Assembly (NCBI GenBank): GCA_951394045.1
Contig: OX595989.1
Coordinates: 186,001 to 250,000, forward strand
Reading direction: 5' to 3'
DNA length: 64,000 bases
Origin: Nitzschia sp. DOCU1
Lineage: Eukaryota > Bacillariophyta > Bacillariophyceae > Bacillariales > Bacillariaceae
Of this stretch, positions 12,001-22,674 are shown piece by piece. The translations under genes and the position numbers were made by a program. The first letter of the stretch is position 1. Each line of letters starts with the position of its first letter. A model generated the notes under the pieces. It saw only the letters and a program-made list of their open reading frames with translations, was not told the DNA's origin and did no database searches.

Positions 12001-12301
12001 CTCTCGTCGTCGGCTCAAGGATTCCGCCGAAAGTAGTCTGATGAAAATTGTAGACGAAAAGACCCGGGAAAAGTCCAAAGCGAAATCGATTCGAAAGTCC
12101 TCGCTGTCTCCAGCTCGTGGGTTGGAAAAAGAGGGCTTTGTGTTGGAAGTATTTCAACGGGTAGCAACCGATCAAGGCGCCTTTCACGAATCGTTCTCGT
12201 CTCTTCAAAACGGCGGCCGACCTTCGAAACAACCAACTGCTACCAAGGCATACTTGGAAAAGTCACGGAAAAAGGACTATCTTGCCTACACACTCCACTA
12301 A
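9005..12301 (+). CDS. Ser-rich hypothetical protein with a long SR/KS-type basic tail
   Basis: The frame has 1098 codons starting at MKMIRKSFSLNGLRTEED. The N-terminal two thirds align with the gene at 6493. It adds a heptad-like coiled coil (residues about 200-240: QQEKEELAKMIAKLEAENEE), then a middle insert rich in Pro/Ser, the acidic block ESLSEHSDSSSEFSFGEQLL, and a strongly basic tail from about residue 770 (KKARKETKDAG, RSSSKGESRASRRSKSRERS). The tail holds an internal duplication of a unit beginning ERSKDR(A/V)SKTKRSSSKG. The last 60 residues are more ordered (EGFVLEVFQRVATDQGAFHE). There is no signal peptide, so silaffin or cingulin function is unlikely despite the Ser/Lys composition; a nuclear or cytoskeletal scaffold role is a guess. 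It converges with the minus-strand gene ending at 12590. Confidence 0.85.
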   Translation: MKMIRKSFSLNGLRTEEDTGYGAATESKGISSRGSFSGIGQNQSTSNMIFDPLVLEMELRRQQLLASKGHRSASTFLSPELQQSLMQDLRPSVLGRASSSRSLKSLKSVGSKHSFQQDFTDEGDGTMQLLGILMNRKERSNPSTPRAAAVDTASYLPQSIVDNSDDVSVLSTDDTLISSAITSPLPQSKVSQQSPQSSALNQIQQEKEELAKMIAKLEAENEEIEQQIQRTKSQNNLIRSMSGRDLTQQDKHAQNYLPGEVVEYKRFMKPSAAQTTLPVEKDSTASKRFAGRPKAPLRGSMSDLLALLESEVKQIDQAPAGDSSRELPNMPIDRLQARVNQLTLGVQQSAGVSQVPVGHQTLPHTHDDMEDSESDYSDDSSSDVSTTDRGSNYVGHKSQDPVGNESHSKFMDASEQDAGEWLMAQLVARNNTPNQVTNAPHPVHGNIPSDQASCVSDSTWTHFTIKTNRTPSGRLETPISEYLPTWKTTGQQPDPTPDPPTRFATLNDLRNKETGAPGVIIPSNRESIRAAVASTRGLDPPENRRNISPHRQSPPELPFSGLHSIQPHLRQNAAQSRSADPSDLRRLSHQPSAAVAGVPTHQQDVGTATYQHHTTFNTPVGAFNNESYVESYAADPPAGMPTMVYEEPEVPLVTSHDLPPVISFNSLDGIRDDVSAISTKGKAVNRKTSAATASTDPETTAAGYDHEVESLSEHSDSSSEFSFGEQLLKELEDSDESSLSSTGDNDGDDSSFSTENGSSYDEQGNYGDESRRMGDDAAARKKARKETKDAGHRKPKQDEKPKKSKKERSSDEKRKSKPREERLKSSRSLDNKEKKRSKKDRAKSPEASSRKTKRSSSKSKEEEDEPKSRSRAPTKNRESHVSEKDSKDSRRTPKAAPLLERAKADRERSKDRASKTKRSSSKGDSRSKSRDKSVDSTECARPESERSKDRVSKTKRSSSKGESRASRRSKSRERSVDSTSSLNRSSHTDGGGRRMLKQGSRRRLKDSAESSLMKIVDEKTREKSKAKSIRKSSLSPARGLEKEGFVLEVFQRVATDQGAFHESFSSLQNGGRPSKQPTATKAYLEKSRKKDYLAYTLH
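11722..11945 (+). repeat. Internal coding duplication in the basic tail
   Basis: Two units of roughly 36-38 codons begin at 11722 and 11837. Both encode ERSKDRxSKTKRSSSKG followed by an SR-type stretch and SVDST. The second copy carries a short insertion (ASRR). In-frame repeat growth explains part of the tail length. Confidence 0.75.
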
Positions 12302-12589
12302 TAGAATAGAAGCTAATTTGCCACTTTCCTACTGCTATTTGAAACCAGAGTAGAAGTACTATCGATCTGCGGAGGTATCCAGCTACCAATAGGTTTATCG
12401 TTTAACGACCACGAACTTTCTAACAGCGGTAGAAGATTCTGCTTACCCACGCTGACCAATCGAAATTCTCGGGTACCTGTAGAAGGCAATACGCCAATGC
12501 CACCTACCGTTAGTACTTTTACCTATTAGGAGTACTACCTAGTAGAGGCTAGAAGTAGTGGACTTCAGAATTCGTATAGCAACATCTTC

Positions 12590-15500
12590 CTACGGTTCCA
12601 ATACTTTTTCCCAGTCGTTGTTTTCGACACGGAATGATTTTTGCTCTCGTTTAGTTGCACCAGACTTGCGACCAGAACGCTTCGAGCTCGCAGTGGAGCG
12701 TTTGCTAGACGATGACTTGACGGAAGCCTCATCCCGTGATTTACGGCGGCTGACTGACAGATCGTCAGAAGGTACGGCAGCCAGAGCCTCGGCCAATGTT
12801 GTTGCCTTGACCTTTTTCCCCCTTCTGGGGGGAGGCTCTTCAGAAACACTCCGTTCGTCGATTTTCGCGGCGTCATTTTCCTTCATTTCTTCCGGTGGCG
12901 CGTCGTTGGGTTCACTGGTGGAAGCAAACTGGGCTGGTCCATTTCCATCGGATGGTGGTGGCGCACTGGAAGAATCAATTCCTGGTTCCGGAATTTTGAC
13001 CTTATCTTCAAGGCTCTGAGCCAAGCCGTCGCTCTCCGTCACCCGCATGTCATCATTTGTATCCAATAGGGCAGGAGCATCAAGAACGTGTGTTATTTCG
13101 GGAGAATCACTGGCCACTTTCTTTTGCTTGCTGGCAAAGCTTGTCGATCGCCCGAGAGGCGAGAATATCGCTCGAAGAATATTAGTTTTGCGCCCGGGGG
13201 CTTCCGCGTGGTCGCCAGACGAGTCGTCAGCGCGTGGTGCTTTGGGTTTTCGAGAAAAGATGGAACGAGACGTCTTGGTTGCCTTTGACGACGTGGCTCG
13301 AGGGGAGAGGAGTAATGCGCCTAGGCCACGTGCACGTTTGATCTCTTCCTCTTCCTCTTCCTCGCCCGGGGATTCATCGGGCACCGACTCTTCTTCGATT
13401 GGAGGATCCAATCGGGAATCTTCGTCCTTGTCCATATCCAGCGTTTCTTCAGTTTTTGGCTTCGAGCCGTCTATCGAAGTATCGTGAGAATGGACAGAAT
13501 CCGGCTCTGCTTCCAGTTTTGGTGGTCTCGCTTCGGCAGTAGTATCGAGTTGTTTGACTGATTTCCTCCCCTTGGGGGACTTTGATCGGTCGGGACTTCG
13601 CAGAGATTTGGGTTTGCGTATCTTTTTCTCGATAGACTTTACGGAAGAACTCGATCCAGGTTTAGACTCCTCGTCATCATCGTCCTCCTTGTTCGAAGGG
13701 TTTTGGATAGCCAGAGACTGCACTCGTCTTGGGCCTTCAGCCACGCTCTTGGATTCCACTTCCGTGGCGGTACTAGCAGTGTGATCGTCGTTGTCGTCGT
13801 CGTCCTCCAGCGGCACATTGAGATCCTGCAGGGACTTGGCCTTTTTAAGGGCTTTCTTCCGTCCCTTTGGACTTTTCGAGCCGCTGCTCTTCTTCGGAGA
13901 TTTCAACTCAGTCTTTGGGCTCTCGTCGTCATCTTGTTCCTTGATGCTTCGCCGCGATCTGGAACCACTTACACTTCGGCCAGATTTGCTGGCTTTGCGT
14001 TTCAGCGTCGGAAGTTCGGGTACCTCGTCGTCCTCCCGATTCTCCTCGGCCTCAACGACGTCATCAAGTGGAAAACTTTTCTTGGCAGAACTGGGGCGTT
14101 TGCCACCACGTCGGCTGTGAGATCTCTCGCCATCCGGCTCGTCTTCTTGATCAGCCTCCTGGTGGACCTTGAGCCTTCGGCTCGATTTGGAGTGTTCTTT
14201 GCTGCCAGATTTTTCCTGTTCGCCTGCTAGAACTGATTCATCCTTTAGCCCTCGCTTAGATTTGGACTTTGACCGGGTAGAATGATCATCCTTCGCCTCG
14301 GTATCTGCCGCGCCCTCGTCATCTTCCCGTTTGGATTTTCGACGGGATTTGGATTTTGACTTGCTTCTACCGGATCCTTCTCCGGACTCGTGCATTTCAT
14401 CGTCTCCCGCTGATACTTCCGTATCCGCATCAAGCTTTGATTTTCGCCGCGACTTTGACGTGGAGCTAGAACTATTAGGCGCTTTTGCCTCGTCTTCTTC
14501 ACCAAGGTTACCGGTTTTCGATCTATTTTTCGCCTTTCGCTTGGATTTAGACTTGCTGCGAGTCGATGCGTCAAGATCAATCCCCGATGCTTGACCTTCC
14601 CCGTCAGTTGGAATGGCGTCTTTTGATATTCCTGCTTCCTCTGTCTTTTCTTCTTCGGTACCGTCTTTTCCGTCTTTCGCCTCCTTTGATTTTTTCTTTT
14701 TTCCGGCACCCTTCTCTTTTTTCTTGGACCGTTTTGCACGATCTTTGACACGATCCTTGCGTTTCTTTTTGGCTTTTCCGCCCAGTAGCATACTTCGTTC
14801 CAGTCGAAAACTGTCATTCAATTCGTGCTCTTCTTCGACTTCAAAATTTTGATTTTTGGCCTTGGGTTTCTTCTTTTTGCCCGAAAGACCGTCCAGATCC
14901 ATTTCTCCTTCCTGAACGTTTCCCTCGCCTTGGTCGTTGAAGCCAGTGTCAGACCCTTCCCCATTTTGTTTATCACTTTCGCCTATCCTGGACTTTTTGG
15001 CCTTTGGCGATTGCAGAGGCAAAAGAGCCTCGACGTCAGTTGCATCTGGATGGGTCTTCGCAACCTTTCGAACCATATGCGTTGAGTTCCGTTCGTGAAG
15101 AGATCGCATATGACCACTAAGACTGCCCCAGGATTTATTGAGATCTTCCTTGGATTTGTTCTTGAGATCACCACCGTCTTTATCGCTTCCCCCGCCCAGA
15201 CTAAAACTCCCTTCACTTGCGTCGTCACCCCCTTCTTTTTCCTCATCGCTACTAGTAGGTAGTTCGAGTCCTTCCGAGACATCACTAAGTCGACGTCGAT
15301 GACAGGAACCGAAAAAGGAATAATCCCAGTTCTTTCGGATGGGCGTTATGTGATCAGGGAGTTCGATTTCTTCGTAATAGTACTCCCCTTCTTCGTCGTC
15401 TGTGATATCATCATAGTCATCACCTACGGAGGAGCCGCCATCGCCCGTTGACTCGTATTCTTCATCGACGTAGGACGCTGATCCGCTGCCTCCTCCCCCC

Positions 15501-15844
15501 CCTCCTCCTGAAGATATAGAATCTATATCATTGTCTCCTTCCTCTTCTTCAGACAAGAGTTCGTCAGCTTCTAGTTGCTTTCGTCGTTTGGTTGCAGGGG
15601 AGTCATCGTCCTTTGAAATGGGCGGAGCGCTGCGATAGCTTCTGGGCGGCTCCTCGTCCGCAAAACTTTCCAGGCTACTTCCGAGTAATTCTTCAATATA
15701 ATCAGCTGAACCAAAAATATCACTTTGCATTGTCGTCGCCATCATGTTCCCCCCACTGCCGTCCGAAGAATTCACGGATACTTCATCATAGGAGGCACCT
15801 TCGTCTTGGGGCGTCGTCAAGGGAGAGGGCTGAACCGAATCCAT
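12590..15844 (-). CDS. Large acidic/Lys-Ser-rich hypothetical protein
   Basis: The open frame reaches upstream to 15889, but the better start is the ATG at 15844 (MDSVQPSPLTTPQDEG), giving 1084 residues. The N-terminal third is acidic (KRRKQLEADELLSEEEEGDN, a Gly run, DDYDDITDDEEGEYYYEEIE), followed by one compact segment (HITPIRKNWDYSFFGSCHRR) that may be the ordered part. The rest alternates KSKSKSRRKSKRE-type and acidic blocks, with many S-P sites, and ends SFRVENNDWEKVLEP. There is no signal peptide, membrane segment or recognised domain. Composition resembles the tail of the convergent gene at 9005, with 288 bp between the two stops, but I see no alignable homology. A chromatin-associated or disordered scaffold protein is possible. 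Confidence 0.8.
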   Translation of the reverse strand: MDSVQPSPLTTPQDEGASYDEVSVNSSDGSGGNMMATTMQSDIFGSADYIEELLGSSLESFADEEPPRSYRSAPPISKDDDSPATKRRKQLEADELLSEEEEGDNDIDSISSGGGGGGGSGSASYVDEEYESTGDGGSSVGDDYDDITDDEEGEYYYEEIELPDHITPIRKNWDYSFFGSCHRRRLSDVSEGLELPTSSDEEKEGGDDASEGSFSLGGGSDKDGGDLKNKSKEDLNKSWGSLSGHMRSLHERNSTHMVRKVAKTHPDATDVEALLPLQSPKAKKSRIGESDKQNGEGSDTGFNDQGEGNVQEGEMDLDGLSGKKKKPKAKNQNFEVEEEHELNDSFRLERSMLLGGKAKKKRKDRVKDRAKRSKKKEKGAGKKKKSKEAKDGKDGTEEEKTEEAGISKDAIPTDGEGQASGIDLDASTRSKSKSKRKAKNRSKTGNLGEEDEAKAPNSSSSTSKSRRKSKLDADTEVSAGDDEMHESGEGSGRSKSKSKSRRKSKREDDEGAADTEAKDDHSTRSKSKSKRGLKDESVLAGEQEKSGSKEHSKSSRRLKVHQEADQEDEPDGERSHSRRGGKRPSSAKKSFPLDDVVEAEENREDDEVPELPTLKRKASKSGRSVSGSRSRRSIKEQDDDESPKTELKSPKKSSGSKSPKGRKKALKKAKSLQDLNVPLEDDDDNDDHTASTATEVESKSVAEGPRRVQSLAIQNPSNKEDDDDEESKPGSSSSVKSIEKKIRKPKSLRSPDRSKSPKGRKSVKQLDTTAEARPPKLEAEPDSVHSHDTSIDGSKPKTEETLDMDKDEDSRLDPPIEEESVPDESPGEEEEEEEIKRARGLGALLLSPRATSSKATKTSRSIFSRKPKAPRADDSSGDHAEAPGRKTNILRAIFSPLGRSTSFASKQKKVASDSPEITHVLDAPALLDTNDDMRVTESDGLAQSLEDKVKIPEPGIDSSSAPPPSDGNGPAQFASTSEPNDAPPEEMKENDAAKIDERSVSEEPPPRRGKKVKATTLAEALAAVPSDDLSVSRRKSRDEASVKSSSSKRSTASSKRSGRKSGATKREQKSFRVENNDWEKVLEP

Positions 15845-17175
15845 AATAACAATCCTCGTCAGCTTTTGTCGTATTATTCTCTCTTTCAAAAGGCACTGGG
15901 GGGTCGCTGTGTCATGAGCTTTACAACAGGTATGGACCGAAACACGCCAATCCCGGAATTCAAAATTTCGTCGGCCGTCGTATTAAGATCAGGAGTTCAG
16001 AGAATACTGTACTGGGGGCTGACGTGGGGTCAACTCTCTAACAGCAACGCAAGGTGATAGGATCGTTCCTTTTCTTCTTGAGTTTGTTGTCCGTGGCGTG
16101 GTCGCCCAAAGGAAGTGTTGCTTCCGATGCTTCGCGTTTCTGTGCTCAGGATGTTCACTTTACCACGATAATAGGGCGCTCGGTAGTACCGGTAGTTAGG
16201 ATTACTGCGGCGCCTCAGTGAGACCGCTGGCGTATCAGGTATGGCCTATCATCACTCTTCTGGGGTGGTATCGTATGGTGATGGACATGCGCCACTCCTT
16301 CCAAGAGCGCGGTTTCTGCTTCCACCGGCCCCTTAAGAGAATTCAGAGAATAAGCCCACATCCCTCTCGAAAATTTGGATATAGCCTTTCTAAAGCTAGC
16401 ATCTGTCCGTTCGGGGTAACACTTCAATATTAATAAAATCGCATTATAGCCATTTTTGTCCCTATTGGACATCTATCACGTTTGCCATAGCAATAGTGTA
16501 TCTACAAGCAGTTTCATGATCTCACATCAACCCTGCACAGAGCCCTTCGAATATATGTGGTGGTAAATCGGTACTGGTAGTCCTCTTCGGACCATGAGGC
16601 AAGCAAATGACTCACTCCTTGGGTGGGGTAATGCACCCTAGAGACCATTGCATCGCCGTGGCATTATTGATAAAGAGCCAACGTTAGTGCAAGTTCCAAC
16701 AATAAATCATTCCCGATGTCGTGAGTATGCTGCTGCTGAATGTACCACCAGCCGCGGCCCTCCTTCCGTTTGGGGCTTGACGCAGAAGGCTCTCAACAAG
16801 CATCGGCAATGCGTTCGCTCTTTGTCGTTGGTGTTGAGCAAGGACGAGAGTTGCAAGATGCCTTTCCCGTTGCTGGTGGGGGTGGCTGAAGAAAATGCTC
16901 CAGTAGATCTTCTTGGTTCAATCTCGAAACATTGTTTGTTCCCCCTCGGCGGCTCCCGTTAACCCAACCATTACCACGACTTGTTTGATCCGCCGCTACT
17001 CCAGCAGGAGGCAACAAGGAGCGACTGGGCAAGAAACGCAAGAATGATTTCGGATCATGAAGGCAAAGAACATACTGGAAGTTTACTAGTAGGAGCTTGT
17101 ACCAGAAGAACAAGAGGCTCTTCATCCTTGTCGGGGTGCCGCCATGCTGAAGCCTGGATAAATCCGATTTTGCTG
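15845..17175. other. Intergenic upstream of the acidic-protein gene
   Basis: No gene is supported. Two modest ORFs (minus 16215-16472, plus 16648-16962) lack recognisable content. The first 100-200 bases should hold the promoter of the minus-strand gene starting at 15844. The 3' end grades into the ClpB-type relic. Confidence 0.4.
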
Positions 17176-18001
17176 CGATGTCTTAAATCTTCCTAGAAGA
17201 TGGCATCTTGACCGACGGAAGGGACGAACGATATCCTTCAAGAATACCGTATTAATTATGACTTCCAACATTGGTAGGAAACGAATCTTCGACCTGGTAC
17301 AAAAACATAAACAAGGTCAAGGTAAATCTACCGCCGACAAGTCCCCATCATCAGCAATCCCAAAGAATTCTACAGGGACGACACCAGTAGAGTACTCACC
17401 GGACCACTTACAGCGAATTGAGTACAACAAATTGGCCCGCGTCGTCAAGCGTGAACTCGAGAATGTTATGAAACCCGAGTTTTTGAATCGCATTGACGAT
17501 ATTGTCGTTTTCCAGCCGTTGACCGCCAACGAACTGTCACTGATTGCATTGATCATGGTTGTCGAGATTACCGCCCGAGCCAAACTGGAAAAGGATCTCA
17601 ACATTTCGGTCTCGCCCGAGCTATTAGAGACAATGGTGCAGGAAGGTAGCGGGGCAGCAAATCAATTTGGAGCCAGGCCCATGCGACGAGCGATTCAACG
17701 CATATTGGAAGATGCCATTAGTGAAGCGGTAGTGAGGAGTTTTTTGATCGACGGCGACACTGCGACGTTTGGGAAAAAGCAAGTCGATGGGACATCGTCT
17801 AAGAATGGGGGCGCTGAGTCACTGATTGTGACGGTCGAACAAGAACGAGACGGAGAAATCTTGGAGATTCTACTTGATGAGTCAAGCCGCGATCTAGTCT
17901 CGTCCTCCGCGGCGGAAGATGAGGACTGGGAAGACGAAGATGTCACGTCGAATGGAGAAGGCGAGAATGAGTATGTGGTGCTAGATGCACCACCGCTATA
18001 A
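17176..18001 (+). pseudogene. ClpB/ClpC-type AAA+ chaperone fragment, truncated and frameshifted
   Basis: The plus-strand frame from 17258 (MTSNIGRKRIF) to 18001 encodes 247 residues matching the end of the second AAA+ domain of Hsp100/Clp proteins: MTSNIG (sensor-1 region), MKPEFLNRIDDIVVFQPLT (arginine-finger region) and NQFGARPMRRAIQRILEDAI (sensor 2/C-domain), then an acidic tail. Upstream, DVLNL and LEDGILTDG are readable, but a deletion near 17190 and a one-base loss near 17219-17223 break the frame, and nothing resembling Walker A/B, the M-domain or the first AAA+ domain is found. A Clp needs those, so this is a fragment copy. The downstream 247 codons are still intact, so the lesion is recent or the remnant is transcribed from a cryptic start. 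Confidence 0.75.
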
Positions 18002-18989
18002 CAATGTAAATAAAAAAATCGATGACACCTAGTATAGGCGCTGATTTCATTTCTGGTAGTTATCCGTTAGCTCTTCATTCGTACTACCGTTAGTAAAGCA
18101 GCAGCAAAACGCACTGGCGCTGCTGCTGGAACATGACCAAATAAGAAATTCATATTTTTGGTAGAATGGTGGTGTCTGCCATTCTAGCTAATAGGGTAGC
18201 TACAGTCCTCAATAGCTGGCTGGGAAGGAACTCCAACACAGCAACGAACTACTATGTACCGGTGTATGACTGATGGAATGAATGGCGAGGGATGGGTCGA
18301 TGACGGCTTTGATAGGCAGGCGGTCGAGTGGACTCGCTCGAAGCAAACATTGCTTCCGAGCTCGCCTGGCCGCCGCTGCCCGCTTGTGTTGGTCAAAGGG
18401 GTCAAAAAGGTCATTTAAAGATGGGCCCGCGCGCGCATGTAAATACATGTATATTAGTGTACTAATAAAATAGAAAGGAAGGCATCCTTGCTTGGCGAAG
18501 CTTTAACTCCGCGACGAGAACCGGCAACGTGGATTGACGCCCAGTAGCTAGTGCGCCTCTACAGCAAGAACCCTGGACTGGATCCATGCAAGCAAAACTT
18601 CCAAAACGACAACAATGGCAATGGCAGTAATGCAACAATCAGCATGTAGACGCAACAATAGAAGCAAGCGTGGAGTTTCAGGCAATTTGGCGGATGATGA
18701 ATGTGGATTACTTGCAGCGAACGTGGAAGCTTCATCGTGGGAAACATCACGAAACTGCTCGCAAACCACCGCAGAAACGGCTCGGATCTAGGCATTCCCT
18801 TCAACAAATCCATCACTTTTTCACTCAATCGAGGTCACTTTTCTGCGAAAGGATCGATCTGTGTTGCTCCTTTCTTCATCATCTTCCACGGTGTTCGAGG
18901 ATGATGGTGGAGATGACAGTTCTCCAGCAGCGCCACCGGCTGCTGTTTGTCTCGCAGGCAGAAAGTCGGCAGTTCATCAAGTTTGGAGA

Positions 18990-19236
18990 TGACGTCCTGG
19001 GGTCCCCATGGGTGGGATCCTAAAAGCTGCCGTCGGCAGCACGCCGGGATCGATCCTCGCTCGTGTTCTGTCTTTTGTTTCTCTCTTTCTTTCAACAGAT
19101 CTGTGGATTGCTCTGGTGGTGGCAGTCCAGGTCGTGTCAATCATTCCAGGGGTCCCCGTGGGTGGGACCCTAAAAGCTATCGTATCGTCCTCCCACGGTT
19201 TCGTGGCATGGGGCGGTAGCACGCCGGGAAGGATCG
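18990..19236 (+). repeat. Diverged direct repeat (GGGGTCCCC...AGCACGCCGGGA)
   Basis: Copy 1 (about 18990-19060) and copy 2 (about 19146-19236) both carry GGGGTCCCC(A/G)TGGGTGGGA, then CCTAAAAGCT, then AGCACGCCGGGA. Copy 2 has an insertion of about 40 bp containing CCCACGGTTTCGTGG. Confidence 0.7.
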
Positions 19237-20241
19237 TTTGATTGTCGACAGAGGCGCTTTGATTCGAGGTGAGTTCTTTGCTGTCGTGCTGGCGTTCTTT
19301 AGTTCTCACAAGATTGTTCTCTTTCTTTTTTAGCTGTTGCAAGTATTACCGACCACGGCTCCAAAAGCGTTCTCTTTTCATTCCCTTGTGTGATAGGTAC
19401 ATCCCCGCCTGGTTACAAAAATATATGTTATTTGTGAGGTAACAACCGAAAGAAGAGGAGTGGGAAGGGGGGCAACCGGCATGGCTTGGGGCACTGGGGG
19501 CAAAGCCAGTGATACACCATTGACCCCGGAACCCCCCGTCCCACGTTGGATGCAGCAAGTTGGCGGATGAGTGGATGCTGTGGCATGTTCCAGTCCCGAA
19601 CATGGTAACGCAGACATCCATGACCCCAATGATTGGACTCCATCAGAAAAAATTGGCCTCCAAGGGAATGGAAGAGGATTGCTTAGGAATGTCGTCGGAT
19701 GAGGTTTTGCTTGTAATGGGCTACAATGGAAAGGGGAGAAGATTGATGAGGACGAAGACGTTGGCGTGAGGGCAGAGGCTTCACCTTGCAATCAGAGCTA
19801 CTTTGTCGGCCGGATCTCTTGTCGTAAAGTTGAGTCCTCTCTTTTTTTTGCAGGTCGGTTGTGGTGTGGGTGGGGGTCTAGTTGTGTATTTATTCGGTGT
19901 CTTCATGGTAAGTGCGTATTGCCTGGTGCCGTTTGATCGTATTTCATATTTCTCTCCCACAGTGCTACTTATACCCCTGTTCTTTCCTCCTTTGCAGGCG
20001 TCTGGTTTTGTTCTACAAAACCAACTTTTTCCAGAGCAACAATCCTGATCCCTGATCTCGACCCCGATTCCAATTCTCCCCGCACACAAACAGCCTGATC
20101 AACGCAACCGGTTTGTGGTTCCGGTTTTAAAATGTCCTCCACTCGCGTACGTGTCTCGTCGCGGAGAGTTTAAGTGTAACCTGTGCTGGTGCGTGGAGGA
20201 TTGGAATCGGCTGTACGCCGTCGAGTGAAGTGGATTGTTGT

Positions 20242-20525
20242 CTCTACTAGGCGGATCTCCCCCGTCCCGTATGTGGGTAGAGGGAGCTCTCCTCCGGGCG
20301 GAGCAGCTGTGGCCTACCCCATCGATATCGAACTGCTTTGACGTAGCGGTGGGGCTTAGTAACTTTTTGTGTGAGAACACAAAAACGAAGCTAAAAGTTC
20401 GATGAATAGATATACGATAACTCTACTAGGCGGATCTCCCTCCCCGTATGTGGGTAGAGGGAGCTCCCCTCTGGTCAGAACAGCTGTGGCCTACCCCATC
20501 CATATCGAACCGCTTTGACGTAGCG
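20242..20525 (+). repeat. Direct repeat of about 106 bp, two copies
   Basis: Copy A 20242-20348 and copy B 20421-20525 begin CTCTACTAGGCGGATCTCCC and end TTTGACGTAGCG; by eye they are about 90% identical. The spacer after A (AACACAAA...) also has a counterpart after B, so the true unit may be about 180 bp. The source is unknown; it may be the end of a transposon. Confidence 0.8.
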
Positions 20526-21641
20526 TGAAAACACAAACAGGTGAAGCCAATTAGGTTCGATGATCAAGCACAGCAAATTATAAATTAATAAGAGTTTTAT
20601 CGGCATTTTTACGTTCTACTAGAGAATGGAACAAACTCCTTGTCGAGAATGCTCTTGTGCTTGCCAATAGTCCCATGACTGACCATGGCACCCGGGGCAT
20701 CGGCAATAATTCGCAAGGCCACGAGAGATATAATGTCGGCATGATTACAGGGAGGACTGACCTCGACTACTTGAAAACGGTAAAATCCTTCCTTTGCCGC
20801 GTACCACCCAGCAACTTGAAAGCCTCTCGTGGCAACAAAGCTTCAATAATCGTATCAATATCATAACTCATGTAGAGCAGTCAGCCTTCTCGGTAGCTGG
20901 TATCTGCAACATCCAATTATGTATTGTCCAGAGTTGTGTATGGTAACGCTCCCTCCTAGCCCAGCGACGACTCTAGCTAGCCGAATTCTTCTAGCTGCCC
21001 CCTGGCACGAGCAATTCCAGCCGCAGTGAGCGTTTTGTTGCTGCGGATGATGCTGATGGCCGTAACTTTTGGATATTTCCTGGGCATTTTCATTTTGCAT
21101 CATTAGAGAATCAGCAACATAAATGACAGAACCGTCGATCACTGCGGGATAGGGGATATTGTTGCAAAAAGAGCAAAGCACGTTGGGGATTTTCTTTGGT
21201 CGTTGCATTTCATTTTCAAGTCGAACCCTCGCCCTCACTCTACATCGTCCGGCATGGCCCAGGATCACGACCACGACCGTCAATGCCCAAATGCCGCCGC
21301 TATCAGGTGCCAAAGGCGAGTCTTGGCCTTTCTACCGAGTCATCCTGTCCAAGCCTGCAACCTTGCCATTTGCGTTTGGTCCACCTTAGACTGGAGTGTG
21401 CAAGACAATGTTGCACTGCCACCGCCGCTGAAAGCAGCAGCAGCAAGGCTAGTAGCACTGAAGATGAAAAGCATCATGGATCAAAAGCGTCGTCTCATAG
21501 TGTGGCGTCCACATTATCCACGCCACAACAGAGCTTGAACAATGCGACAATGCGTGCCGGATGTTGAACACAGCATCTACTGTCGTCGATCGTCCTTGAA
21601 AGCACAGTACCACCAGAAACCAACCAGCCGTAGTAGTCGTT

Positions 21642-21962
<321 letters not shown>

Positions 21963-22108
21963 AAAGAAGGACTCGGATACTAGAGCTCGTAGTAGTAGTA
22001 ACGCATCGTATCGCATTCGGAAGAAACCAGCCGGCGGGGTAATCTGCAACACAAAATGGTCATTGGATCAATGTCGCGTCAACGATCCGTGGAAGCACAA
22101 CTGCACAA

Positions 22109-22196
22109 CTACCAAAAGCAACCAGTCAGCCAGCTAGCCATACCGGTCGGTAGTCTTCTTGTTGTTGTGAAACAGGGACTCGGATACTACTACTAC
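22109..22196 (+). repeat. Duplicate of the microsatellite flank with only three TTG units
   Basis: The segment around 22109-22196 repeats the flanks of the (TTG)107 tract: ACCAAAAGCAACCAG before, and GACTCGGATACTA after, with CTTCTTGTTGTTGTG between. It appears to be an unexpanded copy of the same locus about 0.2-0.5 kb away. Confidence 0.65.
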
Positions 22197-22674
22197 TAGC
22201 ATCTTACTCTGCTTAGCTCGGAATGGGACGCATCGATCCAATAGAGTCATCGTGTCGCGATCTTTGGGTGTTTGGGATTTCAATATTCGCCTGCTAACAA
22301 TTTAGCTATTCGCCATGAGGTATGTCTGTCTTCCGTGTCGGCGGCTGCTTTTTGGCGCCACTCTCAAACTAGCAAAACAAAATGACGGTGCCTTTTGGGA
22401 TCTTTTTCTCTTTCGCTGGGCGAGAGATCTCGCAAGTAACAAACCTTGCCGCGGCCGTCGCTGTTTCCTTGATTCAAAAGACGTTGGTGCTTGTCACGAC
22501 TACTATCATCTGACCGAGTAGAAAAACTCGAGTCAGCGGGCGGCACTGTAATTCGATATCTTCGTATATCTTTCCTAATCATGCCGCTAGTCACAAATTG
22601 CAGTATCCCAGTTCATATGATCATTCTTTAATATTGTTTTTACATTTGTTTATATACTTTCAAAGTCAATCCAA

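Noticed and set aside
11299..12078. 259-codon minus-strand Leu/Arg-rich ORF
   Set aside because: It is the antisense of the Lys/Ser/Arg-rich tail of the gene at 9005; low-complexity coding sequence keeps the opposite frame open.
6493..15844. Silaffin or cingulin (biosilica) proteins, suggested by the Ser/Lys-rich composition
   Set aside because: None of the three proteins has a signal peptide, which those secretory-route proteins require.
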